From a bacterium (lineage in GTDB: Bacteria; Myxococcota_A; UBA9160; UBA4427): DNA of 64,000 bases. Made by a program: the position numbers and the translations under genes. The stretch lies in the NCBI GenBank assembly GCA_024742285.1, contig JANSYR010000019.1, forward strand, positions 51,632 through 115,631. Reading direction: 5' to 3'. The notes under the pieces are model-generated. The model worked only from the letters and a program-made list of their open reading frames with translations. It was not told the DNA's origin and did not search any database. Of the stretch, positions 43,149-51,827 are shown piece by piece. Position 1 is the first letter of the stretch; the number at the start of each line of letters is the position of its first letter.

Positions 43149-43817
43149 ATGAAGATCCACCTCCTCCTCTTCGGCTCCCTGCGCGAATCCATCGGGGAAT
43201 CCCGGCTCGAGGTCGACCTGCCCGACGGCTCGACCCTGGCGGACCTCCGGAGCTGGCTCGCCGAGCGGAGTGAGCTCGTCGAGAAGCTGGGCGAGCGCCT
43301 CGCCGCCAGCATCAACATGGAGGTCGCGGACCTCTCGGACGCCCTCGAGGACGGCGACGAGGTCGCGTTCCTGCCGCCGGTGGCCGGGGGCGATGGCAGC
43401 GCCCGGCGCTGCACGATCTCCGAGACCGCCCTCGACGAGGCCGAAGTCGCCGCCCGGGTCGAGGGACCGGACGCGGGCGGTGTCGTCTCGTTCGTGGGGC
43501 GCGTCCGCGATCACGCCCGTGGTCACTCGATCGAGCATCTCGAGTACGAGGCCTACCCGGCCATGGCCGAACGCGAGATGGAGAAGATCGTCGACGAGGC
43601 GGCGGAGAAGTGGCCGGGTACGCGGGTGGCCATCGCGCATCGGGTCGGCAGGCTCGAGATCGGTGATGCGGCGGTCGTGGTCGTCGCGGCCTCGGCCCAC
43701 CGCGGCGAGGCGTTCGATGCGTGCCGATTCGCGATCGACACGCTCAAGGTCACGGTCCCGATCTGGAAGCGCGAGGTCGCGACGGACGGTGCCTACTGGG
43801 TCGACGATCACGCCTAG
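43149..43817 (+). CDS. moaX: MoaD-MoaE fusion (molybdopterin synthase, MoaX-like)
   Basis: A 222-residue protein joins both subunits of molybdopterin synthase. Residues 1-81 are a ubiquitin-fold MoaD ending in the Gly-Gly pair (VAGG, 80-81) that must become a thiocarboxylate. Residues 85-222 are MoaE with VSFVGRVRDHARGHSIEH, YPAMAEREM, IAHRVGRLEIGD and the catalytic Lys in PIWKREV. In Mycobacterium tuberculosis a similar fusion (MoaX) is cut after the Gly-Gly; by analogy this one should be processed too. moaB follows 53 bp downstream. Confidence 0.9.
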   Translation: MKIHLLLFGSLRESIGESRLEVDLPDGSTLADLRSWLAERSELVEKLGERLAASINMEVADLSDALEDGDEVAFLPPVAGGDGSARRCTISETALDEAEVAARVEGPDAGGVVSFVGRVRDHARGHSIEHLEYEAYPAMAEREMEKIVDEAAEKWPGTRVAIAHRVGRLEIGDAAVVVVAASAHRGEAFDACRFAIDTLKVTVPIWKREVATDGAYWVDDHA

Positions 43818-43870
43818 GCGAGACCCCGCCCCCTGGCGAGGGCGCCTAACATCACTTCCGGGAGTCCGTC

Positions 43871-44410
43871 TTGAGCGAGGAATCGGGCCACAAGCCCTCC
43901 CACCACGAGCACCACCATCGCACCGCCGCGCCGGAGAAGGTCCCGACTGCGATCGTGACCGTCAGCGATACGCGCACCCTCGATACCGACACCGGCGGCG
44001 CGCTCGTCGAGACCCTGCTCGGCGAGGCGGGGCAACCGGTCGCCGGGCGGCAGATCGTGAAGGACGAGCCGGACGCCATCGCCGCCGCCCTCGAGGCGGC
44101 GCTCGCGGACGAGGCCTGTCGCGCCGTGATCTTCACCGGCGGGACCGGCGTCGCCCCCCGCGATGTCACGCCGGACACGATCGAGCCGCATCTGGAGCGG
44201 ATCGTTCCGGGATTCGGAGAGCTCTTCCGGATGCTCTCCTACGAGGACATCGGCTCGGCGGCGATTCTCTCTCGCGCCCTCGCCGGCTTGAAGGGTGGGA
44301 AGGTCGTGTTCGTGATTCCGGGCTCTCGGGGGGCGGTGCGGCTCGCGATGGAGAAGCTGATCGTGCCGGAGCTCGGACATCTGGCTGGGGAAGCCGTCAA
44401 GACGCGCTGA
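43871..44410 (+). CDS. moaB: Molybdenum cofactor protein MoaB/MogA family
   Basis: The 179-residue protein belongs to the family that adenylates molybdopterin or acts nearby in Moco synthesis. After a His-rich start (HKPSHHEHHHR, possibly metal-binding) it shows TAIVTVSDTRTLDTDTGG, VIFTGGTGVAPRDVTP and FVIPGSRGAVRLAME, the MoaB/MogA pattern. TTG start. With the preceding fusion it makes a small Moco operon; moaA, moaC and moeA are not in the window. Confidence 0.9.
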   Translation: MSEESGHKPSHHEHHHRTAAPEKVPTAIVTVSDTRTLDTDTGGALVETLLGEAGQPVAGRQIVKDEPDAIAAALEAALADEACRAVIFTGGTGVAPRDVTPDTIEPHLERIVPGFGELFRMLSYEDIGSAAILSRALAGLKGGKVVFVIPGSRGAVRLAMEKLIVPELGHLAGEAVKTR

Positions 44411-44441
44411 GGGCGGGCCAGCGCATTCGCGCGGGACGACG

Positions 44442-45836
44442 GTGATCAAGCCCTCCCGTGTGGGGGCCGATGAGATCGGCATGTTTCGCTTCGTCCGCCC
44501 CTCGCCGCGCCTGCGGCAACGCGCGCGCAATCCGCGCGCTGCGTTTCTCGTCCTGGCGCTCGGCGTCGCTTCGACCGCCGTCCTGGCGGCTGACCCGTCC
44601 CGCGCCGAGATTCGCGTCTGGGTCGACGATCAGGGCGTCACCCATTTCAGCGACGACCCCGAGCGGGCCCCCGACGCCGCGACCTCCGTCGAGAGCGACA
44701 CCGCGATCGAGACCCTGCGCTCGGTCTGGAACGACGGTCTCGTCGGGCCGCCGATCGAGGGCGGGCGCGAGTCGAGCTTCGGCGACGATCGCGTCGCACG
44801 CTTGCTGCGCGGCGCCGTCGAAGACCTGCGTCGGGGCGAAGTCGCACGCGCGGACTCGACGCTTCGCGGTGTCGTCCGGCTGGCGCCGGAACGGCCGGAG
44901 GCCCACTGGTATCTCTCGGGACTCGCCCGCGCGCGCGGACGCTTCTCGACCGCCGAGCACCATCTGCGCCGCTTCCTCGATACGGCGGGTCCGAAGCTCG
45001 AGTCGTGGCGCGTCCGCGCGCGGCAACGCCTGGCGGCGATCGAGGACGAGCGGCGGCTCGCGGATCCCGAGGCCCTCGACGGGCCCCTCGAGCTCGAGAC
45101 GATCCGCGGCGACCATTTCCGCCTGCAGCTCGATGCGCGACTCGGCGACGTCTCCCGAGACTACGCGGCCGAGGTCATGGGCTATCTCCGCGAGGCCCGG
45201 GCGGACGTCTCGCGCTCGATCGGCGTCGAGCCCCTCGAGCCGCTCGGGGTCGTGCTCTACGGCCGCGCCGCCTACGTGCGCGCCCACGCCCATCGCTTCT
45301 CGTTCCAGACGATCGGCTTCTTCGACGGTCGGATCCACGTCGCGTCGCCGGCGCATCCGACCGAGTCGCTGCGCGGTGTCCTCTTCCACGAATACACCCA
45401 CGCGGTCTTCCGTGACGTGACCGGTGGCGATCGCCCCTACTGGCTGAACGAGGGACTCGCCGAGCAGATCGAGCGTGCGTCCCGTGGACGGGCCGTCTCG
45501 ACGCGCAGCGAGCGCGCGGCGCTGCGCGCGAACGTCGAGATGGGGGCCTGGATTCCGCTCGCTTCGATCGCCGACAGCTTCGCCGGGCTCGACGACGACG
45601 GGGCGCGGAACGCCTACCTGCAGTCGGTCGTGACCGTGGGCTACATCCACGACAACACGAGCGTCGAGCAGCGTCGGCGTCTGCTGGAGCGGATCGGCGA
45701 CGGGTTCTCCGTCGACCAGGCGCTCCACGAGGTGATGGGCGTCGACACCGCGGGCATCGACGCGGCCGTGCGAGCGGAGATCCGCCGCGAGTTCCCGGAG
45801 TGGACCCTGCCGGCGGACGTGCCCGCGAATCCCTGA
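44442..45836 (+). CDS. Exported HExxH peptidase (MA-like) with TPR-type repeats
   Basis: The 464-residue protein starts at GTG 44442 or ATG 44481. A signal or anchor helix (about 35-50) precedes a DUF4124-like strand region (AEIRVWVDDQGVTHFSDDPE), a short TPR-type stretch (around 125-200) and an MA-type peptidase-like domain. The last has the zinc-binding HEYTH, a downstream Glu in WLNEGLAEQIE and YLQSVVTVGYI. The gluzincin pattern suggests a zinc peptidase, but the C-terminal part is short. Cell location is periplasm or outer membrane; substrate unknown. Confidence 0.8.
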   Translation: MIKPSRVGADEIGMFRFVRPSPRLRQRARNPRAAFLVLALGVASTAVLAADPSRAEIRVWVDDQGVTHFSDDPERAPDAATSVESDTAIETLRSVWNDGLVGPPIEGGRESSFGDDRVARLLRGAVEDLRRGEVARADSTLRGVVRLAPERPEAHWYLSGLARARGRFSTAEHHLRRFLDTAGPKLESWRVRARQRLAAIEDERRLADPEALDGPLELETIRGDHFRLQLDARLGDVSRDYAAEVMGYLREARADVSRSIGVEPLEPLGVVLYGRAAYVRAHAHRFSFQTIGFFDGRIHVASPAHPTESLRGVLFHEYTHAVFRDVTGGDRPYWLNEGLAEQIERASRGRAVSTRSERAALRANVEMGAWIPLASIADSFAGLDDDGARNAYLQSVVTVGYIHDNTSVEQRRRLLERIGDGFSVDQALHEVMGVDTAGIDAAVRAEIRREFPEWTLPADVPANP

Positions 45837-45842
45837 TCGCGT

Positions 45843-46355
45843 CTAGCTCGACGTCGCGGTGCGCTCGAAGCGCACGCGATCCCCGACCCGCCAGCCGCTT
45901 GCCCGGCTGTATCCCGCCGGGACCTCGAGGACCGCATCGGCGGCCTCACTCGGCCGGACGGTCGGGCCGTTGCCGCCGGGCTCGAAGGGGACGCTGTCGT
46001 GCACGTCCACGATCCGGCCGTCGCGGATCCAGACGATGTCGATCGAGAAGCGCATGCCCTTCATCCAGAACGACGGCATCACTGCACGCGGGTACGGGAA
46101 ATACATGCCGGTGTCCCACGCGAGGGAATCGCGATAGCCGAGGCCGCGTTGCTGCTTCTCGGGCGTGTCGGCGACCTCGACCGCGACCTCGCTCGTCCCG
46201 ATCCGGACCCAGGCCTCGGGCTCGTCCGCCGTGATGCCTTCGAGGCTCGCGGGGCACCCCGCAAGGAAGAAGGCCGCGAGGATCGCGAAGACGACGACGA
46301 AGCGATGCCGGAGAGGGGGGAGGGCGACGGTCCCGCGGCGACGAGCGGGGCTCAC
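45843..46355 (-). CDS. DUF192 lipoprotein
   Basis: The 170-residue protein starts at a GTG whose G-T-G-A overlaps the stop of the RpoH gene. The signal peptide ends FFLAGC. The DUF192 domain follows: VEVADTPEKQQRGLGYRD, MYFPYPRA, FWMKGMRFSIDIVWI and VPAGYSRASGWRVGDRV. DUF192 proteins are small, export-associated and of unknown function; the conserved FWM and GW residues are present. Translational coupling to a heat-shock sigma gene is unusual. Confidence 0.87.
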   Translation of the reverse strand: MSPARRRGTVALPPLRHRFVVVFAILAAFFLAGCPASLEGITADEPEAWVRIGTSEVAVEVADTPEKQQRGLGYRDSLAWDTGMYFPYPRAVMPSFWMKGMRFSIDIVWIRDGRIVDVHDSVPFEPGGNGPTVRPSEAADAVLEVPAGYSRASGWRVGDRVRFERTATSS

Positions 46356-47509
46356 GAGCCGCCCCCCGGCGCGTAGTACTCGAAGTCGACCAGGTTCTCT
46401 TCCATGTAGGCACGCAGCCGCTTCACGAGCTTCGCCTCGAGCTGGCGCACGCGCTCCCGGGAGACGGCGAACTCCTCGCCGAGGTCGGCGAGCGTGCGGG
46501 GCTCCTCGGCGAGGATGCGCTCGTCGAGGATCTGACGGTCGCGGTCCTCGAGCCCCTCGGCGAACTCGGCGATCGTGTCGAGGAAGACTCTGCGGAGCTC
46601 GTTCGCTCCGACGGTGGCCTCGCTGCTGACGCCCGGCGCGGCCATGCGGTCGCCGAAGGTCATGCCGTCGCTCTCGTCGCTGCGGACCGGCGCGTCGAAG
46701 GATACGTCGGGACGCGAGAGCCGCGCCTCCATGTCGATCACGTCGTCCTCGGAGACGTCGAGCCGCTCCGCGAGCAGGCGCGGCTCGACCTCGTAGCCCT
46801 GCCGTTCGAGCTCGCGCTTCTCCTTGTTCAGGCGGAAGAAGAGCTTGCGCGAGGCACGTGTCGTCCCGAGCCGGACGCTCCGCATGTTGTCGAGGATGTA
46901 CTTCAGGATATAGGCGCGAATCCAGTAGACCGCGTAGGACGAGAGCTTGACGCCCTGGTAGGGGTCGAAGCGCTGGACCGCCTCCATCAGCCCGACGTTG
47001 CCCTCCTGGATCAGGTCGAGGGTGTTCGTCCAGGCCCGCCGGTACTCCATCGAGATCTTCACGACGAGGCGGAGATTCGCGAGGACGAGCTGCTTGGCGG
47101 CGTCGACGTCGCCGTCCTCGACCCACTTGACCGCGAGCGCGTGCTCCTCCTCGCGCGAGATCGGCGCGTGGTGCCGCAGCTGGGACATGTAGGCGGTGAG
47201 GGCGCTGGCCTGGGAGACCCCGGGCGCCTTCGGATCCGCCGGGATCGGCAGGCTCGGCGTCGGGCCGTCCGAGGGATCGGAGGAGTCGGAGGTGTCGGTA
47301 TCACCGTCCTCTGCGTCGACCGAAACGGCGGAGACCACGATCGTGTCCGCGTCGTCGTCGGCCTGCTCCCGCGCGAGGGCCTCGATCTCGATCGCTTCGG
47401 CCTCGATCACCGCGTCCGGACTCACGTCGGACGTCTCCGCCTCTTCGGGGTCGGCGGGCTCGATTTCGGGTTCGACGGGGCGAGGGGACATGACTTGGTT
47501 GCCGTCCAC
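46352..47509 (-). CDS. rpoH: RpoH-type (sigma-32) RNA polymerase sigma factor with acidic N-terminal extension
   Basis: This sigma-70-family factor of 385 residues resembles RpoH. Region 1.2/2 is LTAYMSQLRHHAPISREEEH; region 2 contains the -10 recognition helix (DLIQEGNVGLMEAVQRFDPY, LSSYAVYWIRAYILKYI, MRSVRLGTTRASRKLFFRL); region 4 ends RTLADLGEEFAVSRERVRQLE. The first ~95 residues are acidic (many Asp and Glu) and not part of the sigma core; typical RpoH lacks this extension. ATG 47509 or 47491 (MSPRP). The extension may be regulatory, like region 1.1. Confidence 0.9.
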   Translation of the reverse strand: MDGNQVMSPRPVEPEIEPADPEEAETSDVSPDAVIEAEAIEIEALAREQADDDADTIVVSAVSVDAEDGDTDTSDSSDPSDGPTPSLPIPADPKAPGVSQASALTAYMSQLRHHAPISREEEHALAVKWVEDGDVDAAKQLVLANLRLVVKISMEYRRAWTNTLDLIQEGNVGLMEAVQRFDPYQGVKLSSYAVYWIRAYILKYILDNMRSVRLGTTRASRKLFFRLNKEKRELERQGYEVEPRLLAERLDVSEDDVIDMEARLSRPDVSFDAPVRSDESDGMTFGDRMAAPGVSSEATVGANELRRVFLDTIAEFAEGLEDRDRQILDERILAEEPRTLADLGEEFAVSRERVRQLEAKLVKRLRAYMEENLVDFEYYAPGGGS

Positions 47510-47569
47510 CTTAGCAGAGGGCGGAGGCCGCCCGGACGGGCGGAAGCGGGCAGGTCGGGGCGCGCGGCC

Positions 47570-47971
47570 CTAGCGTGCGGCCAGGGACCGGATGAACGCC
47601 ACGAGATCCGCGAGGTCGTCGTCGCTCAGACCCTTGGTCGGCCCCATCATCTGGGAGCCTCCGAACACGAGGGCGCCGCGCACGATCACGTTCCGCAGAT
47701 CGCGGTCGGTTCCAGTCTTGCCGTCCTTGTCGGTGTCGAGCTTGAACGTGCTCGGGTCGCTCCAGTCGCCGGGCGACTTGCCGATCTGCTCGAGGGTCAG
47801 CCCGACGGGGCCGTCGCCCCGACCCTTCGGGCCGTGGCACTTCGCGCAGTCCGCCTTCTCGTAGACGCGTTTCCCGCGTGCGGCGCTCGCCGCCGGCGCA
47901 CTGCCTGCGAGCAGCATCGCGACGGAGACCACGGTGGCGAGCGTGAGCAGTCCGGTCAGACGGTTCGACAT
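47570..47971 (-). CDS. c-type cytochrome with Ca-loop-like insert (paralog 1)
   Basis: The 133-residue periplasmic monohaem cytochrome has a signal peptide (about 1-35, ending APAASA) and the haem motif CAKCHG. Its distal region has QMMGPTKGLSDDDLADLVAFIRSL with candidate Met ligands. Between them lies DTDKDGKTGTDRDL, a DxDxDG loop resembling an EF-hand or dockerin calcium site. It closely resembles the cytochrome at 48199 in order and loops, so the pair is a duplication. Partner unknown; an electron carrier is likely. Confidence 0.88.
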   Translation of the reverse strand: MSNRLTGLLTLATVVSVAMLLAGSAPAASAARGKRVYEKADCAKCHGPKGRGDGPVGLTLEQIGKSPGDWSDPSTFKLDTDKDGKTGTDRDLRNVIVRGALVFGGSQMMGPTKGLSDDDLADLVAFIRSLAAR

Positions 47972-48198
47972 CGGCTTCACCAGGGCTTCCCTTCGCGATC
48001 GATCGGGTCGATCGGCTTTCTTCGCGTTCCGCACTGAGGGTTCGTGGAGGGGCGACCGGTTCCGCGTCGGGAGCGGCTCCCCTCGTCCTCGGTCCCCAAA
48101 ATAGCGAAACGCGCGGCGACCCGAGCAGGGCACACCGCGCGCTTCGAATTCGAGGCTCGCGAGGCGGCTCCATCGCGGAGCACGCCCCTGTTCGCGCT

Positions 48199-48576
48199 CT
48201 ACTCCTTGAGGGAGCGGATGAACGCGATCAGGTTCGCGACGTCGTCGTCCGAGAGGGTCGGGTTCGGGGCCATCAGCGGGTTGCCGCCGTAGGGCGCGGC
48301 GCCGTTCTTGATGACGTCCGCGAGGTCCGCGTCGGTCCCGACCTCACCATCCTTGTTCGTATCGAACTTGAACTCGCCGATCGTGAAGTCGCGCGGGGCC
48401 GGCTGTCCGGCGGCAGCGAGCGCCTTGCCGGTCGGGCCGTCGCCCTTGCCGCCCTCACCGTGGCAGGAAACGCAAACGCCGAAGTTCGCCTTGCCCGCGG
48501 CGGCGTCGCCGGCGAACGAAACGCCGGGAAGGACGAGGGCAGCGAGCAGGATCGCGGTCGAGAGGATTCGAGTCAT
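48199..48576 (-). CDS. c-type cytochrome with Ca-loop-like insert (paralog 2)
   Basis: The 125-residue protein has a signal peptide (to about residue 22, SFAG) and the haem motif CVSCHG. The conserved segment FKFDTNKDGEVGTDADLADV is followed by the distal PLMAPNPTLSDDDVANLIAFIRSL, with a Met candidate for the sixth ligand. It shares the inserted D-x-(D/N)-K-D-G loop with its neighbour. The two genes run in the same direction, 227 bp apart. Confidence 0.88.
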   Translation of the reverse strand: MTRILSTAILLAALVLPGVSFAGDAAAGKANFGVCVSCHGEGGKGDGPTGKALAAAGQPAPRDFTIGEFKFDTNKDGEVGTDADLADVIKNGAAPYGGNPLMAPNPTLSDDDVANLIAFIRSLKE

Positions 48577-48979
48577 GGGTTTCTCCTGTTGGATCGATCC
48601 CGGTCCTGGGCGCCGAAGCGCCGGTCGGATCCGGGTCGGACCGATCTCGTCGATCGGTGTTGAAATCGTGTGGGGCAGTGTCCGTCGGACGAGCGCTCGG
48701 CAGCGGGGGAGGCGGGGGTGGCCGAGGGCATGCTTCGCCCGGGACGTCGTGCGGCAGAGGATCGGTCCCGAAGTGGTCAGCGTCTAGGGGTGCAACGGAA
48801 GGTTGCGTTCGATTCCGCCCGTTCGGCGCGCGCACCCTGCGCGCTCGTCCTCCCAATGCGGCGTCGAACGGGTTCGACACATCGGTCGGCGAGGCGGTGC
48901 CCTCGCATGATCGGGAGAATCTCCCAGTCGTCTCCGGGTGTCTGTGGCAGGACGCCGCGTTCCTTCCGAAACGCGGAAC
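48577..48979. other. Intergenic region upstream of the cytochrome pair
   Basis: No gene is apparent in 403 bp between pepA and cytochrome paralog 2. Two hairpins stand out: CCGATC/GATCGG near 48640-48656, and a terminator-like hairpin at 48955-48976 right after the pepA stop. Confidence 0.45.
48955..48976 (-). terminator. Hairpin after pepA
   Basis: On the minus strand CCGCGTT and AACGCGG pair (7 bp) around an 8-nt loop just 4 nt after the pepA stop. No T-run follows. Confidence 0.4.
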
Positions 48980-50503
48980 CTACTCCGCCCGGCCGCGCAC
49001 CCACTCGGTCAGCATGCGTACGCCCACGCCCGTTCCGCCCCCGATGTGGAGCGGCGTCTGCGTGTTCGTCATGCCGGAGCCCGCGATGTCGAGATGGACC
49101 CAGGGCGTGTCGCCGACGAAGCCCTGAAGGAACGCCCCGGCGGTGGAGACGCCTCCGGTCGGGCCCCCCGAGTTCTTCCAGTCCGCGACCTTCGAGCGCA
49201 TCGCCTTCGTGTGCGCGTCGAGCAGCGGCATCGGCCACACCGTCTCGCCGACCACGTCGCCCGCTGCCTGCAGCTCCGCGAGCACGTCGTCGTCGTTGCC
49301 GAGACCCGCGGTCGCGTGCGGCCCGAAGGCCATCATCGCGGCGCCGGTCAGGGTGGCGATGTCGATCATCGCATCGGGCTCGTAGCGCTTCACCGCGAGA
49401 TCGAGCGCGTCCGCCATCACGAGGCGGCCTTCCGCGTCGGTGTTCACGATCTCGATCGTCTGGCCCGAGGCCGACTCGATGATGTCGCTGGGGCGATAGG
49501 CGAGATGGCTCGGCATGTTCTCGGCGGCGGCGAGGATCCCGACGACGTGGATCGGGAGGTCCAGGAGGGCGATCGCCTTCATCGCGCCGAATACGGAGGC
49601 GGCCCCGGACATGTCGTGCTTCATCTCGAGCATGCCGGCGGCGGTCTTGAGCGAGAGCCCGCCGGAATCGAACGTGATGCCCTTGCCGATCATCGCGATC
49701 GTGCCCTTGCGCTTCCGGGCCGCCGTCGCGCCGTGCTCGAGCACGATCATGCGCGGCGGACGGAGGCTGCCCTGACCGACCGCGAGGATCGCGCCCATCC
49801 CGCGCTTCTCCATCTCGGCGACGTTCATGACCGAGCACTTGAGGCCGACCGCGCGGGCCATCTTGCGCGCTTCGCGGGCCAGGGTCTCGGGGTAGAGCGC
49901 GTTCGGGGGCTCGTTCGAGAGGTCTCTTGCTTCGAGCTGGCATTCGGCGATCTGGACGGCGCGCTTCGTCGCCGCCCGGAGTCCGGCGAGGCTCTTCACC
50001 TTTCTCACGGTCACGATCCGCAGTCGCTTCGTCTCGGCCTTCTTCTTCCGACCGCCGTTCTTGTAGCGGTTGAAGGTGTAGCCCCCCAGAAGGGCGCCCT
50101 CGGCGATCAGGGGAACTGCGCCCTCCGGCGCGAGTCCTGCGCCGGGGGGAAGCACGAACGCCACGCGTCCATGTCCTTCGCGAATGGCCTCGCGGCCCAC
50201 GCGACCTCCGAGCTCGCGGAGCCGGGCGTCGTCGATCCCGTCGCCGTCGCCGAGCCCGAGGAAGATCACGCGAACGAGATCGCCACCCTTCGGTCCGTAG
50301 ATCGCGAGCCGATCACCGAGGCCCGCTTTGTAGTCGCCGCTCGCGATCGCATCCGAGAGGCGCCCGCCCATGCGTCGATCCAACGCCGACAGGCCCTGGG
50401 GCAGGGTGGTCGGCGGTTCGCCCCGGCGCGTGATCGGGATCACCACCGTGTCGGCCTTGACCTCGCCCGCGCTGCCGGCGTCGATCTGGATTCGCATGGT
50501 CAT
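48980..50503 (-). CDS. pepA: Leucyl aminopeptidase (M17, PepA)
   Basis: This zinc/manganese aminopeptidase of 507 residues has an N-terminal macro-like domain and the catalytic domain with ARDLSNEPPNALYPETLA, MIGKGITFDSGGLSLK, the metal-ligand motif NTDAEGRLVMADAL and MIDIATLTGAAMMA. Length and motifs are standard for hexameric PepA, which also binds DNA in some bacteria. It stands alone, divergent to tolQ, with a strong inverted repeat between them. Confidence 0.95.
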   Translation of the reverse strand: MTMRIQIDAGSAGEVKADTVVIPITRRGEPPTTLPQGLSALDRRMGGRLSDAIASGDYKAGLGDRLAIYGPKGGDLVRVIFLGLGDGDGIDDARLRELGGRVGREAIREGHGRVAFVLPPGAGLAPEGAVPLIAEGALLGGYTFNRYKNGGRKKKAETKRLRIVTVRKVKSLAGLRAATKRAVQIAECQLEARDLSNEPPNALYPETLAREARKMARAVGLKCSVMNVAEMEKRGMGAILAVGQGSLRPPRMIVLEHGATAARKRKGTIAMIGKGITFDSGGLSLKTAAGMLEMKHDMSGAASVFGAMKAIALLDLPIHVVGILAAAENMPSHLAYRPSDIIESASGQTIEIVNTDAEGRLVMADALDLAVKRYEPDAMIDIATLTGAAMMAFGPHATAGLGNDDDVLAELQAAGDVVGETVWPMPLLDAHTKAMRSKVADWKNSGGPTGGVSTAGAFLQGFVGDTPWVHLDIAGSGMTNTQTPLHIGGGTGVGVRMLTEWVRGRAE

Positions 50504-50602
50504 GGGTTCGCTTCTCCCCTAATTTTCGCGGCACCGTGGTGCTCGGCTCGGTGTCCTTCGGACCTGTCTGCGGGCCATCCAGAACGGTAGCCGCTGGAGG
50601 CG

Positions 50603-50627
50603 GCTCCGAACGCGAAGCGTTCGGAGC
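50603..50627. promoter_or_regulatory. Perfect inverted repeat between pepA and tolQ
   Basis: GCTCCGAACGC and GCGTTCGGAGC pair over 11 bp around GAA. The spacer is divergent, so a terminator is unlikely; it may be an operator or a leader hairpin 51 bp upstream of tolQ. Confidence 0.5.
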
Positions 50628-50677
50628 GAATTCCAGGGCCACTCAGCGCAACTCACGGCAATTAGGGGGGTCTCGCC

Positions 50678-51382
50678 ATGAGTTTCGACCTGATCGACCT
50701 GATTCTTCAGGCCGGTCTGATCGTCAAGCTCGTCCTGCTCGTTCTGTTCGTCTTCTCCCTGACCTCGCTCACGATCATCGCCGTGAAGTGGTGGGAGCTT
50801 CGCGCCGCGGATCAGGATAGCGAGGCGTTTCTGGAGGTCTATCGGAAGGAGGGCTTCGCCGAGGCCTTCGATGCCGCGCGACACCTCGACCGGAGTCCGC
50901 TGGCGGTCGTGTTCCTGACGACGGGCAGCGAACTCCAGGACGCGCGCGAGCGAAACGCCGGCGATCGTTCCCGGGACAAGCTGGTCACGCAGCTCGAGCG
51001 TTCGATCGCGTGGAACGCGACGGCCCAGGTGCGTCGACTCGAGCGCGGCATGCCCTTCCTGGCGACGACGGGCAGCGCCACGCCGTTCATCGGCCTCTTC
51101 GGGACCGTCGTCGGCATCATCGCCGCGTTCCAGTCGATCGGCGTTGCCGGTCAGGCCTCCCTCGCGGTGGTCGGCCCCGGGATCGCCGAGGCGCTCGTCG
51201 CGACCGCGGTCGGCCTGCTCGCCGCGATCCCGGCAACGATCGCCTACAACGCCTTCGGCGGTCGGATCGACGGCCTGCTCGCGATGCTCGAGCGCTTCAC
51301 GAACCAGTTCGAGGAAGACGTCGGGCGGGTCGTCCAGTCGACGACGCCGCGCGCCGCCGCGCCGGTCGCGGGACAGGACTGA
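50678..51382 (+). CDS. tolQ: TolQ (MotA/TolQ/ExbB family)
   Basis: The 234-residue inner-membrane subunit of the Tol proton channel has three helices: near 5-33 (DLILQAGLIVKLVLLVLFVF), 130-155 (FIGLFGTVVGIIAAFQSIG) and 165-190 (AEALVATAVGLLAAIPATIA). The cytoplasmic loop in between is of usual size. It pairs with TolR 9 bp downstream. TolQR uses the proton gradient to drive TolA for outer-membrane constriction. The order tolQ-tolR-tolA-tolB fixes the assignment over ExbB. Confidence 0.93.
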   Translation: MSFDLIDLILQAGLIVKLVLLVLFVFSLTSLTIIAVKWWELRAADQDSEAFLEVYRKEGFAEAFDAARHLDRSPLAVVFLTTGSELQDARERNAGDRSRDKLVTQLERSIAWNATAQVRRLERGMPFLATTGSATPFIGLFGTVVGIIAAFQSIGVAGQASLAVVGPGIAEALVATAVGLLAAIPATIAYNAFGGRIDGLLAMLERFTNQFEEDVGRVVQSTTPRAAAPVAGQD

Positions 51383-51391
51383 GGCGGACCG

Positions 51392-51805
51392 ATGGGGGTT
51401 CAGCTGTCCAGATCCGGCGGGCGGAGGGGAAACGGCGAGATCAACGTCACGCCCTTCGTCGACGTCGTGCTCGTGTTGCTGATCATCTTCATGGTCACGG
51501 CGCCGCTCATGCTCCAGGGCATGGACGTGAACCTGCCCGAGACGTCGACCCAGCCGATCCGGATGCCCAACGCGCCGCTCGTGTTGACGGTGACGAAAGA
51601 GGGCGAGTACTCCCTCGCGCGCAAGATCATCCCGATCGACGAGCTTCAGACGAAGCTCGAGGCCGTCTTCGACGCGCGAGGCTCGAAAGAGGTCTTCCTG
51701 CGCGCGGACGAAGCGGCACCCTATGGGATCGTCGTCGAGGCGATGGCCGCGGCACGTCGCGCCGGCGCGACCCGGCTCGGGATCGTGACCGAGGAAGAGC
51801 GTTGA
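51392..51805 (+). CDS. tolR: TolR (ExbD/TolR family)
   Basis: The 137-residue protein has a single N-terminal helix with the proton-carrying Asp in INVTPFVDVVLVLLIIFMVT and a periplasmic domain (VNLPETSTQPI, EVFLRADEAAPYGIVVEAM). It carries the typical layout of TolR. It starts 9 bp after tolQ. Confidence 0.93.
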   Translation: MGVQLSRSGGRRGNGEINVTPFVDVVLVLLIIFMVTAPLMLQGMDVNLPETSTQPIRMPNAPLVLTVTKEGEYSLARKIIPIDELQTKLEAVFDARGSKEVFLRADEAAPYGIVVEAMAAARRAGATRLGIVTEEER

Positions 51806-51827
51806 TCCGCGCGATCGGGGTCGAGCG

